A DNA stretch of 64,000 nucleotides from Chlorocebus sabaeus (GCF_047675955.1 NC_132910.1:117845143-117909142); one strand, 5' to 3'. Shown: positions 10,027 through 22,634, counted from the first letter of the stretch. Program-made: numbers and translations. The notes: generated by a model from the sequence alone, not told the origin.

Positions 10027-10683
10027 ATACCAGATTTTCTTAAGCAGCAAATTAGCTGATAATCACTCAAGTGAACAATGAATATGATTCAAGTTAGTAT
10101 GATCCAGAAAAAAATCCTGATCTTAAATGTGAAGATAAATTATGTCTTTAGACAAGAGTTATGGATGTTTTCACGTGATATAACTGGTTTTATAGCTTCT
10201 CAATTATAGTCTATTAGAAGAAAAGTCATTTACTCCATAAAATCTAGACATGTGAGGAAATCTTAGAAATTTTATCTGAGAACATGGAACAAAAAATACA
10301 ATCCTAGGATTTAAGGTTAAAATTTCCAGATCTGATTTTCTTTAAAATACTAAATCCAGAAAAAACAAGACTATTCAGACTTGTCCAGACAAGAACTAAC
10401 CAAGCTTCAATTGGGAATAGGAAGTCGTGATCAACGTATTTTGATAACAAACTAATTCTACCCCCAATCTATTCATTTTTGCATCACTCAAAATAAGTAA
10501 CATTCTAGCTAAGAAAATATTTCAGCATATTCACATATATATCAAAATCATGTGAGGTTTTACAATTAATGTGATTATATTGCTCTGAAATGTAAAAGTA
10601 TTTATTTGTTCTAAGTCAGTATATATGAATTTGATAAAAACATGAATCCAAAAAAAAAATAATGGTATTAAGTGGGATTTATT
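10027..10683. other. AT-rich unique DNA between two L1 insertions
   Basis: No gene, RNA gene or recognisable repeat beyond short A-runs. Confidence 0.6.
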
Positions 10684-10696
10684 AGGATCACAAATT

Positions 10697-11808
10697 ATTT
10701 TTTTTTAATTTTACTTTAACTGCAGTATACATGTGCAGAACGTGCAGTTTGTTACATAGGTATATGTGTGCCACGGTGGTTTGCTGCACTTTTCAACCTG
10801 TCATCTAGGTTTTAAGCCCCACATGCATTAGGTATTTGTTCTAATGCTCTCCCTCCTCTATCCCCCAAGCCCCACACAGACCCTGGTGTGTGATGTTCCC
10901 CTCCTTGTGTCCATACCTTCTCATTGTCAAACTCCCACTCATGAGTGAGAATGTTCAGTATTTGGTTTTCTGTTCCTGTGTTAGTTTGCTGAGAATGATG
11001 GCTTCCAGCTTCATCCATGTTCTTGCAAAGGACATGATCTCATCCATTTTTATGGCTACATAGTATTCCATGGTGTGTATATGCCACATTTTCTTTATCC
11101 AGTCTATCATTGATGGGCATTTGAATTGGTTTCAAGTCTTTGCTGGTGTAAATAGTGCTGCAATAAACATAAGTGTGCATGTGTATTTATAGTCCTTTGG
11201 GTATATATCCAGTAATGGGATTGCTGGATCAAATAATGTTTCTGGTTCTAGATCAGTGAGGAATCCACACTGTCTTCCTCAGTGATTGAACTAATTTACA
11301 GTCCGATCAACAGTGTAAAAGTTGTTCATATTTCTCCACAACCTTGCCAGCATCTATTGTTTTCTGACGTTTTCCTAAGCAATATCATTCAGGACATAGG
11401 CATGGGCAAAGACTTCATGACTAAAACACTAAAAGCAGTTGCAACAAAAGCCAAAATTTGACAAATGAGTCCTAATTAAACTACAGAGTTTCTGCACAGC
11501 AAAATAAACTAGCATCAGAGTGAACAGGCAACGTAAGAATGGGAGAAAATTTTTTCAATCTACTCATCTGACAAAGGTCTAATATCCAGAATCTACAAGG
11601 AAGTTAAATAAACGTACAAGAAAAAAAAAAAAAAAAACATCAAAAAGTGGGCAAAGGATATAAACAGACACTTCTCAAAATAAGACATTTATGCAGCCAA
11701 CAAATACATGAAAATAAAGCTCATCATCACTGGTCATTAGAAAAATGCAAATCAAAGCCACAATGAGATACCATCTCACGCCAGTCAGAATGGCGATTAT
11801 TAAAAGTC
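10697..11808 (-). mobile_element. L1PA-type element with 5' inversion (twin priming)
   Basis: From 10697 to about 11373 the sequence is an L1 3' end on the minus strand ('tttgctgcacttttcaacc', 'tggctacatagtattccatg'). From about 11374 to 11808 it switches to ORF2 sequence on the plus strand ('gggcaaagacttcatgac', 'cacaatgagataccatctca'). The two parts are neighbours in the L1 but in opposite orientation, with about ten bases shared at the joint. The whole is bracketed by a perfect 13-base duplication 'aggatcacaaatt' (10684-10696 and 11809-11821), so it is one insertion. The reading frames are broken. Confidence 0.93.
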
Positions 11809-11821
11809 AGGATCACAAATT

Positions 11822-13414
11822 CTAAACAAGAAACAAGGTAAAATCTCTTCCGATGTTAAATTTGGTTTAATTCCTAGAAATTAGAAGCAATATCTGAAAG
11901 CATACATGTACTGAAAAATATACATAAACCAAATATATAATGGTTAAAACTATATATAAATGCCATGAGAAATGACTTTCAAATGGAGCATGTGGTGTGA
12001 GAGAGGCCTGTTGAGTACACCAAACTATTACACATCACACAATATGGCAATTACACTCAAGAGGGAGTTATCAGAGATTAAAGAAAAATCCAAATGTAAA
12101 TTGATAGATATGACATCACCCTGAGAGGACATATGTGAACTAAAGAAATATAATCTATTTGGGATGGGTTAAGAAAATATTTATTCATAAAAAAAAGAAA
12201 ATCTTTAATCATGAAACTGACTTATGAAATTTTCTATGGTTTAAATAATATCTTAATGAAATGGCAATAAACTCTTACATGACAAGTTACTGCTCAAAAC
12301 AGACAATTATAGACAACAATGAGAAACTCATAACCCACATTCAATGAAATTCTATAGCAAAAATTTGGAAAATTATTACTGTTATAAAACTTGTATTTTA
12401 TCAAATCTAATATAGCTATTTGCTTTGATATTGTAGAGAACTAGAAATTTTACACTATTTTAATATTCCCTGGACAAAACTAGAACATTGCAGAAAAATA
12501 AATCTTTTTAAAAATAAGAAGTCAATACCTACTATTCCAAGAAATTAAAACATAACTGAGTGTTTGACAGAATCCAGTAGGCGTAATTCTTTTCAACTGT
12601 CCCTCAAGGCTACATACTATTTTTTTTTTTTTCTTACTTCCTGAAGTAGTTGACAGTCTACAACCCTCTCTCATTGTACTGTACTAAAAGGTAAACTGAT
12701 CTGTCAGTGACACTGGTACTACAATCCATCTCTCAAAAGCAGGAAGATGTTGAATTTCTTACTAGACTGTCAAGAGTTCACGTGCTCCTGCTGTTAAGAG
12801 TTTTCTGCATTTTTATAACTCTGGTTATAATAGCACCTGTAAGGTTTTTCAGCAATTAGTTTCCTGGGGACTGGTTAACAGTGTCCTGTCAGACAGCTAA
12901 TATTTATGACAATGGAAGGTAAATGTTCTGTTGAAATGTGGCCCACCAATCATTAATTTCACTCCTTAGTGGAAGAATAGCAGTTTACATATATCTTTTG
13001 AAAACTGTTAAAAATGTTTGCATAGGATTTTGAAAATGGCAATGGTTTTAAAATATCAAAGAGCCTTTTTGTATCATGATTCTATAGTGGAATAAAATAT
13101 TAAGTGAACCTATTCTGAGTATTTCTCAAAGATTTTAGTCTTAAGAAAGAAACTGAGTCTTTTCATAGTGAATTACACTTATAGTGGAGTCCCATGCCCT
13201 AAATATTTTTAAAGAACCAGGAATAAATTAAGTTTCCGTATATTTCTAGGAGTTTATAGGACACTTCCAACTCAAATGCCCACATATGATGTTGCATTTT
13301 ATTTTATTTTTATTCTTGCTGGGGCAAGCTGAACTCCTTAAGTAACTTTCCTGTCTTTCCGGATGCAAATTTCACCTTGACATTTTGCACTCTTTTCTGT
13401 ATCTTTCTTAAGAA
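11822..13414. other. AT-rich unique DNA
   Basis: No open frame or recognised element of note. A T-run followed by 'cttacttcctgaag' near 12620 looks like a polypyrimidine acceptor but is followed at once by an in-frame stop and no coding-like block. Confidence 0.55.
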
Positions 13415-13426
13415 TGATGCATTTTG

Positions 13427-13512
13427 TGCAGTGAGCCGAGATGGAGCCACTGCACTCCAACCTGGGTGACAGAGTGAGACTCCGCCTCAAAAAAAAAAAA
13501 AAAAAAAAAAAG
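13427..13512 (+). mobile_element. Very short 5'-truncated Alu
   Basis: Only the last 60 or so bases of the right arm ('tgcagtgagccgagatgg' to 'gtgagactccgcctc') and the A-tail are present. A perfect 12-base duplication 'tgatgcattttg' (13415-13426 and 13513-13524) shows a genuine truncated insertion rather than a later deletion. Confidence 0.95.
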
Positions 13513-13524
13513 TGATGCATTTTG

Positions 13525-14182
13525 ATAATAAAGAATGAGATCATCAATAATCCAAGGAACAAGCATACAAAAAATAATATTCTCCGTATTGATACTTGAA
13601 CTTTAAAAAAATAGTTTCAAATGGAGGAGAATGTAAGAAGTGTAATTCCTTTGCCATTGTGAAAGCTTTTTTTGGTGAGAATGGGGGTTATTTTTACCAA
13701 GATTCCTCTTTCACCAACTGCCTTTGGCAATTCCTAATTATGAGACACAATTTAAAAGTTGGGATTTCTTTCTGCAAGTGCCTTGAAATTCAATGTAATT
13801 AACTTGAGTCAAACTCCATCTGCCTATTAAAATACTTTTGGAAAACTGTAAAAAAAATCATCAAAGTGTATGGTATTTCTCACTAATATGAAGAGGAGAG
13901 CATGAAGGAAAATTAATTAGTATCTTTTGTGAAACAATTCATCCTAAGAAATACAAAACCACACTTTCTGTGATAGAGGATCTGTATAGTGAGAAGGTAC
14001 ACCAGGATTAAATTGAGTCAAAGGTAGACAGGGAATGTTTGCTCCAATATCAAGTAGTTGAGAACACCTTATTTAATTTATCAATATATACTTATAATTC
14101 TGTATAAATATTAATAAAAATACCACTGCAGGCATTGAAAATTCAGGGGACTATTCATATCAGTTCCTTTAACATATGTATG
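13525..14182. other. AT-rich unique DNA
   Basis: A 68-codon plus-strand frame (13596-13802) has no recognised domain and has chance length. Nothing else is seen. Confidence 0.55.
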
Positions 14183-14187
14183 AATAG

Positions 14188-14548
14188 TAATCATATGGTT
14201 TGGCGGTGTCCCCACCCAACTCTCATCTTGAATTGCAATAACCCGCAAGTGTTGAGGTTGAGGCCAGGTGGAGAAAACTGAACCATGGAGGTGATTTCCC
14301 CTTGTACTGTTCTCATGGTAGTGAATAAGTCTCATGAGATCTGATGTTTTTATAAATGGGAGTTCTCCTGCACAAGCTCTCTTGCCTGCTGCCATGTAAG
14401 ATGTGACTTTGCTCCTCCTTCATCTTCAGCCATGATTGTGAGGCCTCCCCAGTCATGTGGACCTGTGAGTCCATTAAACCTCTTTTCTTTATAAATTATC
14501 CAGTCTTGGGTATGCCTTTACTAGCAGTGGAAGAAAGGAAATAATACA
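14188..14548 (+). repeat. 5' LTR of the MaLR provirus
   Basis: It contains the group landmarks 'tggtttggcggtgtcccca', 'aataagtctcatgagatctg' and 'gtgagtccattaaacctctt', and ends 'aataataca'. Compared with the 3' LTR its start carries three extra bases (TAAT-cat-ATGG against TAATATGG), and the canonical TG start is mutated in both. Confidence 0.9.
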
Positions 14549-16103
14549 GTAAATTGGCACTGGTAGAGTGTGGTGCTGCTGTAAAGATACCCAAAAATGT
14601 GGAAGCAACTTTGGAACTGGGTAGCAGGCAGAGGTTGGAACTGTTTGGAGGTCTCAGAAGAAGATAGGAAAATGTGGGAAAGTTTGGAACTTCCTAGAGA
14701 CTTGGAGGGGTCAGAAGGCAGGAAGATGTGGCAAAATTTGGAACTTCTTAGAGACTTGTTGAATGGCTTTGGCCAAAATGCTGATAGTGATATGGACAAT
14801 AAGGTCCAGGTTGAGATTGTATCAGATGGAGATGAGGAAATTTTTGGGAACTAGAGTAAATGTTACTCTATCTATGCAAAGAGACTGGTAGCATTTTGCC
14901 CCTGCCCTAGAGATCTGTGGAATTTTGAACTTGAGAGAGACAATCTGAAATCAGAACTTAGTGTTAAAGAAGAAGCAGAGCATAAAAGTTTGGAAAATTT
15001 GCAGGCTGACAATGCAGTAGAAAAGAAAAACCCATTTTTCTGGCGAGAAATTCCAGCAGCTACAGAAATTTGCATAAGTAACAAGGAGCCAAATGTTAAT
15101 CACCAAGACAATGGGAAAAATGTCTTGGCAGGGCATGGCACAGACCTTCACAGCAGCCCCTCCCATCACAGGCCCAGAGAAATAGGAGGAAAAGATGGTC
15201 TTGTGGGCCAGGTGCATAGCTCCCCCGCTATGTGTAGCCTAGGGACTTGGTGCCCTAAGTCCCAGCTGCTCTAGCCATGGATAAAAGGATCCAAGGTACA
15301 ACTCTGAAGCCATGGCTTCAGAGAGTACAAGCCCCAAGCCTTGGCAGCTTCCATGTGGTGTTGAGCCTGCAGATGCACAAAAGTCAAGAATGAGGTTTGG
15401 AAACCTCTGCCTAGATATCAGAGGATATATGGAAATGCCTGGGTTCCCACGAAGAAGTTTGCTGCAAGGACAGGACCCTCATGGTGAACCTCTACTAGGG
15501 CAGTGCAGAAGGGAAAGGTGGGGTTGAAGCCCCACTGGGGCACTGCCTAGTGGAGCTGTGAGAAGACGGCCACTATCCTCCAGACCCCAGAATAGCAGAT
15601 CCACTGATAGCTTGCAATGTGTGCTTGGAAAAGCCATGGGCATTCAATGCCAGACTGTGAAAGCAGCTAAGAGGGAGCTGTACCCTGTAAAGCCACAGGG
15701 GTGGAGCTGCCCTAGTCTGTGGGTGCCTACCTTTGCATCAGCGTGACCTGGATGTGTGACATGAAGTCAAAGGAGATCATTTTGGAACTTTAAGATTTGA
15801 CTGCCCTGTTGGATTTTGGACTTGCATGGGGCCTGTAGCCCCTTCCTTTTGGCCAATTTCTTCCATTTGGAGTGGGTGTATTTATCCTATGCCTGTGCCT
15901 CCATTGTATCTAGGAAGTAACTAACTTGCTTTTGATTTTACAGGCTTTTAGGAGGAAGGGACTTGCATTGTCTCAGATGAAAATTTGGACTGTGGACTTT
16001 TGAGTTAATACTGAAATTAGTTAAAAATTTGGGGGACTGTTGGAAGGCAGAATTGATTTTGAAATGTGATGACATGAGATTTTTGGAGGGTCCAGGGAAG
16101 GCA

Positions 16104-16457
16104 TAATATGGTTTAGTTGTGTCCCCACCCAAATCTAACACTGAATTGTAATAATCTCCAAGTGTCAAGGGTGGAGCCAGGTGGAATAATCAGATCATGA
16201 GGCGGTTTCCCCCCATACTATTCTCGTGGTAATGAATGAGTCTCACAAGATCTGATGGTTTTATAAATGGGAGTTCCCCTGCATAAGCTCTCTTGCCTGC
16301 CACCATGTAAGATGTGACTTTGCTTTTCATTCTCCTTCTGTCATGATTGTGAGTCCTCTTCAGTCACGTGGGACTGTGAGTTCATTAAACCTCTTTCCTT
16401 TATAAATTACACCGTCTCAGGTATCTCTTTATTAGCAGCTGAGGATAGACTAATACA
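16104..16457 (+). repeat. 3' LTR of the MaLR provirus
   Basis: It matches the 5' LTR across its length, with 'aatgagtctcacaagatctg' and 'gtgagttcattaaacctctt', and ends 'gactaataca'. The visible differences from the 5' LTR show considerable time since insertion. Confidence 0.9.
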
Positions 16458-16462
16458 AATAG

Positions 16463-16812
16463 TATATTTCATAATGGTAGAATAGTATTAAAATTGCTGA
16501 AATTCAATTCAAAAGACTAGTTATTTCTTATGTTTATGCCCAGGGTCACCATTTAGGAAAGCTACTGTTTGACTGTTGTAAATACAAATAAGGGATGGCT
16601 ATTTGATTTGTTCTATATAAAATGCTAGAAGAAAAAGTAACCTAAACTTTATCTACTTTAAGACTGTTTTTGAATGTCTGATACCTTTAAGCAACTCAAC
16701 TTAAAAGTCCTAAAAATGCACCAGGTGCTGACAGTACATAGAGGCAATACATCATTCATTCCATAATATTTGCTATATGGCCATCATCAACTACACACTT
16801 TTCTAAGTGGAG
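16463..16812. other. Unique DNA
   Basis: No gene or recognisable element. Confidence 0.55.
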
Positions 16813-16814
16813 AT

Positions 16815-17060
16815 CATGATGAGAGCTAACATGTATTGAGCAATTTCATTGGAAAAGGCACTAAGCTAGATACTTTACTTGTATTAATTCATTAAATCCC
16901 CATGACAATTCTCTAATCATTCCAGTTTTACTAACGAGAAGACCAAAGCACACACGACTCATAATATCTTACCAAAGTCACATAGCCGGAAAGTGGGAGA
17001 ACTTACCTTTGAATCCAGCAATTTATCTTTGAGCCCAAGATTTAAGCTGTTAGTCTCTAT
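16815..17060 (+). repeat. MIR SINE fragment
   Basis: 'agctaacatgtattgagcaa', 'tactttacttgtattaattc', 'ccagttttactaacgagaag' and 'aaagtcacatagccggaaag' stand in MIR order on the plus strand. Confidence 0.82.
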
Positions 17061-17064
17061 CAAG

Positions 17065-20000
17065 TTTTTAAGTTTACCTTTTCTTAAGAAAACTTGATTA
17101 AAAAAAATAAACAATTATCGAAAACCTGAAAATACTTCAGAAAGAACATTATGTTTCAGAATGTGGAGTTGTTAGAGCCCCAAGGTGGAGAAGAGTCAGA
17201 GTTCAAGTGTTCCAACTTTTCAAAATTCAAACTTTGGATTATTCTATTTACAGACAGTACAGGGCCCCTGAGTTATAGACGAAAAAAATCAAGTCAGTTC
17301 TAAAGGTTCATGATTTCAAAAGAAAAGCAAATGGGGCAAGGAGAAGAGGATGGAAAAAATGGGGAGAAATTTGCAAGCAACAAAGAAGCAGAAATTATCA
17401 AGAGGAGAGTGAGTTTCAAGTATTTTACCTTACCTATAGTAAGAACAGATGACTTGAAAGACTAAAGCACCCAATTCCCCAAGTTTTCAGTTAAAACACA
17501 TTTTCAACGAATAAACATTTGACTTTAATAAGTTTTTATTTAATTTTATTTAATAAGTTTTTATTTTATTTAATAACCAATAAAAGGGGAAGGAAGGGCT
17601 TATTTATTTGACAAATGATTTATTTTGATTATTCAAACTCACCAGCTACACATTAAAGGTGTAGAATGTGCACAGGTTGGTATGAACTGAAATTATGCAG
17701 TTTTGTTTGGTTATATCTATTAAAAGGTATGAAGTATTCAGTTCATTATCAGAAATTTAATATGATTCAGACATCTCCAAATACAAAGCAGGTTAACTTC
17801 CAAGAGTATGTGTTTAAGTACTTGTCTAAAGCATGTAACCCATTTTCCAATGCAGAAAAATATATAAAATGTACTTAAGTTCTCATGCTAATCATCAATT
17901 GCTTAATCATGCCTTATTTTAACTGAAATATTAATATTTACAAAAATTAGATAATAATATGATAATGTACTTATTAACCAAATGACCAAATTTTATATTT
18001 CCTCTTAAATGTTTGTTTGAGAAAACAACATAAACTTAATTAGAAGAAAATTATGAGGCAGGTAGGACAATCCAAAAACAGACCCTAGGGATATAAGAAT
18101 ATTTTGAAAGTTAATGACACTATATTTTGATTATATCTAACTTTGCATTAAATTTTGTGACATAATTTTCCTTAACATAAAGGCATTTCTGTCAATAAAG
18201 GCATCACTATCATGATTTCATCTATTTATATTCTCTTGTATGTGGGACAAGACAGGAATAAATAGGAAGATAAAAAGTAAATTTAAAAAAAAAAAAGAAA
18301 AGAAAAAGAAGAGGATTACCACCCCCTACTCCCCCTGCAATGAAAAAAGCAATAGAAAATGCTGAAGTACAGAAACAGGACTAAAGAGGAGACTGCATAA
18401 AGGTAAAAAGATACGGAAGGAGATGAACTTAACTGGGTTTTAAGAAATAAAAGAACCTAATGGGAAGGACAGCAAAAGTCAGCTGCTTCTGGCGAGTCTC
18501 TAGGCAGAGCAGTCTGTGCAGTCCAGCCTGGAATATCTCAGCAGTGGGCACTAGAGACAGGCACCAAGAGACTAATAGAGAGAGCCAGACATAGCAAGGG
18601 GCAGGGTACAACATTTGCTGTGCCTGCAAGTCCAGTATTGCTCATGACAAATCAGAACCAAAGTTCATAATCAAAATTTCTTCACAAGGCCATTGTTATA
18701 AACTTCTTTGACTTAATATCCCTCTTTACACTGGGACTATACCAATTTTTAGTTTGGCAGTTTGGAAGTCGATAATCAAATACCATTTTTCATACCCAAC
18801 AGAAAGTCACTCATTTACTAAAACAGCACATAATGAAGGCAAAAGCTGACCAATCCAATGTTTATATATATAAACTGACAACCCACCGTTCATATTTATT
18901 TATTTATTGAAATGGGATTCCTAATAATTATTTCTTCCTTTTGATAGTTAACATTAGTATATACAGATATCAATGAAAGCATATTTCCTAAAATACATAA
19001 GCAACTTCAAACTAGTTTTCCTTAATTTCTCCAAATGAGTTAAATCAGTTAGTTTTTATTATAGGCAAGGTATATCTAGGGACATATATTTTATAAATTG
19101 GTTATGACTTATAATAAACATTTTTCATAGAAAATATCTACATATATATGTGCATATATATGTATACATCTGTATGTGTATATATGTGTGTTTATAAATA
19201 TATGTGTTTATGTATATATGCAAGTATTTCATTTTGGAAAGACACATCTGGTTGACAATTCACCAAAGTTTTCAGGGAATTTGGCAAGACTTCAGAGTTT
19301 ATGCTTTTTCAGGTGCATGTTACTTTAAATAATATTGCAGGTACAAATTATTTTAAAAATCTCAGAAAATTGATCACAGAAATAAATCTTTGTCTTATTT
19401 CTCTTTCATACTCTCTATATTAATTAGGCTGGACATGTATAGAGCCATATGCCAATCAAATGTTTTCCTTTCATCTCTATCATTCATTAGCACGAGGCAT
19501 TTGCAGTCCAGGACAGTAGTCCATGTTTATGTTTCACTTGCCTTGAGTTATGTTTTTACGACTTCCCACTTTCATTCATCAGGATGAAAGGTGGGAAAGG
19601 CATGCTCATAAGCACTCTGTTTATCTATGCAGAAGTGGCACTTTATTTGATGTTGCAGCACAAAGTGAAATATCTCTGTATTTTTACTTTTCATTATTTT
19701 CTGCTCCTTCTATTACAGGGAATACAATCACCTTTATTACAGGTTCTCAATATATATGTAAATTGCCTGCACAATATTGCCTTACATATTTTTAAGTTCC
19801 TTCGAATTTTGTAACTTTCCTTTCTCATACTTTGAGCCTGTATTTCCAACTACTTCGTAAATTTCCTGAAAGAAGTGTTTGTCTTTTTCCCCGCTATATC
19901 TATCTAACCAGTGCTCTAAATCTGAAGGATGTTTATTACATCCTGCTAGTAAATTTCTTCATATGGCCTTCTAAAATTATTTCACAGTGACAATGACAAG

Positions 20001-20065
20001 AAAAATTTGTTATAAAGAATATTCCAACTCCCCTCCCCAATCATGTCTTTATTGACTTGAGCTTC
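17065..20065. other. Unique AT-rich DNA with simple repeats
   Basis: No gene is recognised. It holds a short duplication of 'aataagtttttattt' (17530-17575), an A-rich tract (18285-18310) and a TATG-rich tract (19141-19220). Frames at 17666-17878, 18429-18629 and 19390-19814 show no domain. The stretch 19830-19950 weakly recalls an L2 tail but is too diverged to call. Confidence 0.5.
19141..19220. repeat. TATG-rich low-complexity tract
   Basis: Alternating tata, tgtg and tatg steps, probably a degenerate microsatellite. Confidence 0.75.
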
Positions 20066-20069
20066 CTTT

Positions 20070-20415
20070 TCTTAATCGGACAGGCATATTTGAGTGCCTA
20101 GTGAATAACTGGTACTGTGCTAAATGCTGGGGTTTCAAACAGTAACCAAATTTGACTTCAAGAATCTCAGGGTTTAGTGAGAAAAACTGACAAAAAGAAC
20201 GAGGAGGACGACGATCAAGACTAGGAGGAGAGGAAGAAGAAATTAGTGAGTATAGCCTTATGTGGTCATTGCTGAAACAGAGTATCTCTGGATTCATAGG
20301 GCCCCATAGGCCTGAGGGTTTCAGGAAATGCTTCATTGATGGAGTTTTAACTTGAAGAAAGCAAAGATAAACTAGACATTCCAGGCAGAGGAATAGCTAG
20401 AGCAAAGGTAACATG
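20070..20415 (-). repeat. L2 LINE fragment
   Basis: Read on the given strand, 'gtactgtgctaaatgctggg', 'ctcagggtttagtgag' and 'cattccaggcagaggaatag' follow the order of the reverse complement of the L2 3' region. A purine-rich stretch of GGA/GAC steps lies at 20198-20240. Divergence is high. Confidence 0.6.
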
Positions 20416-20540
20416 CAACATAATTCATTCCAAGTTAAGTTCTTTGCTACATTTTCCTCATGATTTTCAATATTTGGTTACTATTGTTGTTTTTTAATGG
20501 CTTCAGAAATGAAATGATAACATTTTATTCCTTACTTCTT

Positions 20541-20835
20541 TTTTTTTTTTTTTTTTTTTTTTTTTTGAGACGGAGTCTCGCTCTGTCGCCCAGGCTGGAG
20601 TGCAGTGGCGCAATCTCGGCTCACTGCAAGCTCCGCCTCCCGGGTTCACACCATTCTCCTGCCTCAGCCTCCCAAGTAGCTGGGACTACAGGCGCCCGCC
20701 ACTGCGCCTGGCTAATTTTTTCTATTTTTAGTAGAGACGGGGTTTCACCATGATCTCGATCTCCTGACCTTGTGATCCGCCCACCTCGGCCTCCCAAAGT
20801 GCTGGGATTACAGGCGTGAGCCACCGCGCCCGGCC
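20541..20835 (-). mobile_element. AluY-lineage element with 12-base deletion (AluYd-like)
   Basis: A young-looking Alu with many intact CpG sites. In sense orientation the left arm reads 'gagatcatggtgaaacccc', lacking the 12 bases (cctggctaacac type) that normally stand between 'gaccat' and 'ggtgaaa', about consensus positions 87-98. From memory this deletion defines the AluYd lineage. The duplication 'tattccttacttctt' is perfect (20526-20540 and 20836-20850). Confidence 0.93.
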
Positions 20836-20851
20836 TATTCCTTACTTCTTT

Positions 20852-22188
20852 ATACAAGAACACAATGGAATATCCATCCAAATAAAACATACAACTATAT
20901 AATATTGATGTAAACAGCAGTCATATGATATTATATTAGTGTATGACTTTTCCAATACAAGAAATATTGGAACTCATAAAGCAAATAGCAATTTTATTAA
21001 AAAATTTTTAAAATCATACTGTATTTTTAAAGGATAATAAAATATACGCAATTTGAAATATATGATCTTTTTTATAAAAATGCATCTTAAGGGTGCATTT
21101 TATGTTTCAGGGAAAGAAGATATGACCAAAACTACTAGTTACACATGAACTACAGATTAAACTCTAACATTTTGAAAAAGATAAAATCACTCCACTAAAG
21201 TAAACAGAGGTGACCAAAAATATATAGGGATTTACAGTTACTGGGGTTGAAACAAGGAGGAGGCAGCTGATGAAGTGCAGCATTCAGAGAAGTTTTAAAG
21301 GACCAGTCAGGTCAAACACTAGGTAGCAGTTACTGGCTTGGAATCAAGAGATGAGCCCAGAGCCTATCGGATGAGAATGAAGGCTCTAGAAGCCAATAAA
21401 GATGGGACATCTTGAGAGGTGGCTAAAGCAAACAAGAGACCTTGAGGAAAAACTGCTTCAGATAAAAGGTTATGGGACCTTGGGGGCTCCATAAATAAGC
21501 TTTAAAAGTTCTTCAAATTGTTTGAAAGTAATGCAAACTTAAGCACGCGCGCACACACACACACACACACATATACACATAGGCATGCACACAAACTCTT
21601 CTAATGAGAAACTAATCTTTTTTTTTTTTTCTTTTGTAATATGCATTCTCAAAGGAGTCCTTGAAGTTTTAAGCCCTACTGATCCAGGACAAATCTAATG
21701 AAAGTCAGATTTTTGTTAATTATGATTTGACTTGCTTCTTCTGTAGTAGGATACATCTGCCACGTTCTATATTAGACAAGCTATTTTACCTACTACCTGC
21801 AGAATTATCAGAGATGCTCAAAATGATGTAGTACCTGCAAACTTATGGGGACCTCATGGGAGAACATGAGTGACTTCAAGAACTTCTAATGCCACTAAAG
21901 GAAATTCTCTATAATTATAAAAGAGAATTGTTTTTAGAACTGTTAAATTGCCATTTCCCGTAATTGAGGTTGTATCCCAGTGGTAGAATCAATGATACTA
22001 CTTCTTATTAAGCCAATAAATCATGGTCCCTGTGCAATACAGTACATTCCCAATTATGGTGTCCTTTAAAAGAATCACTTTTGTCAAATCAAAGTTACGA
22101 CTAAAATAATTCTTAGATAGTTTTTGTTTCTGAGAATATATAGTCATTGCTCTAAAATTTTAGGATTTGCTTTAGAGGCACAAAACGA
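20852..22188. other. Unique DNA with one CA repeat
   Basis: The part 21220-21500 is less AT-rich but has no long open frame or recognised repeat. Apart from the CA tract and short T-runs nothing is identified. Confidence 0.5.
21545..21582. repeat. (CA)n microsatellite
   Basis: It starts with 'cacgcgcgcacacac', continues as pure CA and decays into 'atatacacatag'. The CGCG steps are notable in a CpG-poor region. Confidence 0.88.
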
Positions 22189-22597
22189 TGATTATGGATT
22201 TTTTTGTTTCCTTCAAAATTTATACATTGAAAGCCTAAGCCCCAGTACCTCAGAGTGTGACCTTATTTGAAGCCAGGATCTTTACGGATGTAATCAAGTT
22301 AAAGTGAATTCGTTAGAGTGGGCCTATATACAATATAACTGGGGTCCTTATAATATGGGGAAATTCGAACACAGAAACATGCACAGAAGGGGAGATGCTG
22401 TGGAGGCTTGGCAAAGACAGTCATCTATGAGCTAAACAGAGGCCTGGAACAGATCCTTCCCTCAGAGTCCTTAGAAAACACCAGCCCTGTTCACACCTTG
22501 CTCTTAGACTTCTAGCTTTCAGAACTGTGAGAAAATAGATTTCTGCTATTTATGCCACTCTGGTACTGTGTTATTTTAGACCTAGCAAACTAATACA
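22189..22597 (+). mobile_element. MLT1-type MaLR LTR
   Basis: 'tgattatggattttttt' at the start, 'cattgaaagcctaagcccc', 'gaccttatttgaagccagg' and 'gaactgtgagaaaatagatt', ending 'gcaaactaataca', match the MLT1 LTR pattern. No internal region is attached, so it is a solo LTR or an LTR remnant. Confidence 0.8.
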
Positions 22598-22634
22598 ATA
22601 CTATCAATAATAATACAAAATCTATTTAGCATAT

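Larger units (their letters stand above)
14188..16457 (+). mobile_element. Complete MaLR provirus (THE1/MST group)
   Basis: Two LTRs of about 360 bases enclose about 1.55 kb of internal sequence, the usual size (about 2.3 kb) for a THE1/MST element. The internal region starts 'gtaaattggcactggtagag'. It lacks any recognisable pol frame, which is normal for this nonautonomous group; only short degraded frames are present (for example 14597-14854, 14990-15274). The five bases aatag flank both sides (14183-14187, 16458-16462), fitting retroviral-type integration. This is a fossil element with no coding capacity that I can support. Confidence 0.92.

Noticed and set aside
14521..15746. Frames of 62-94 codons on both strands inside the MaLR internal region
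   Set aside because: THE1/MST internal regions are nonautonomous and encode no complete retroviral protein. The frames are short and unconnected.
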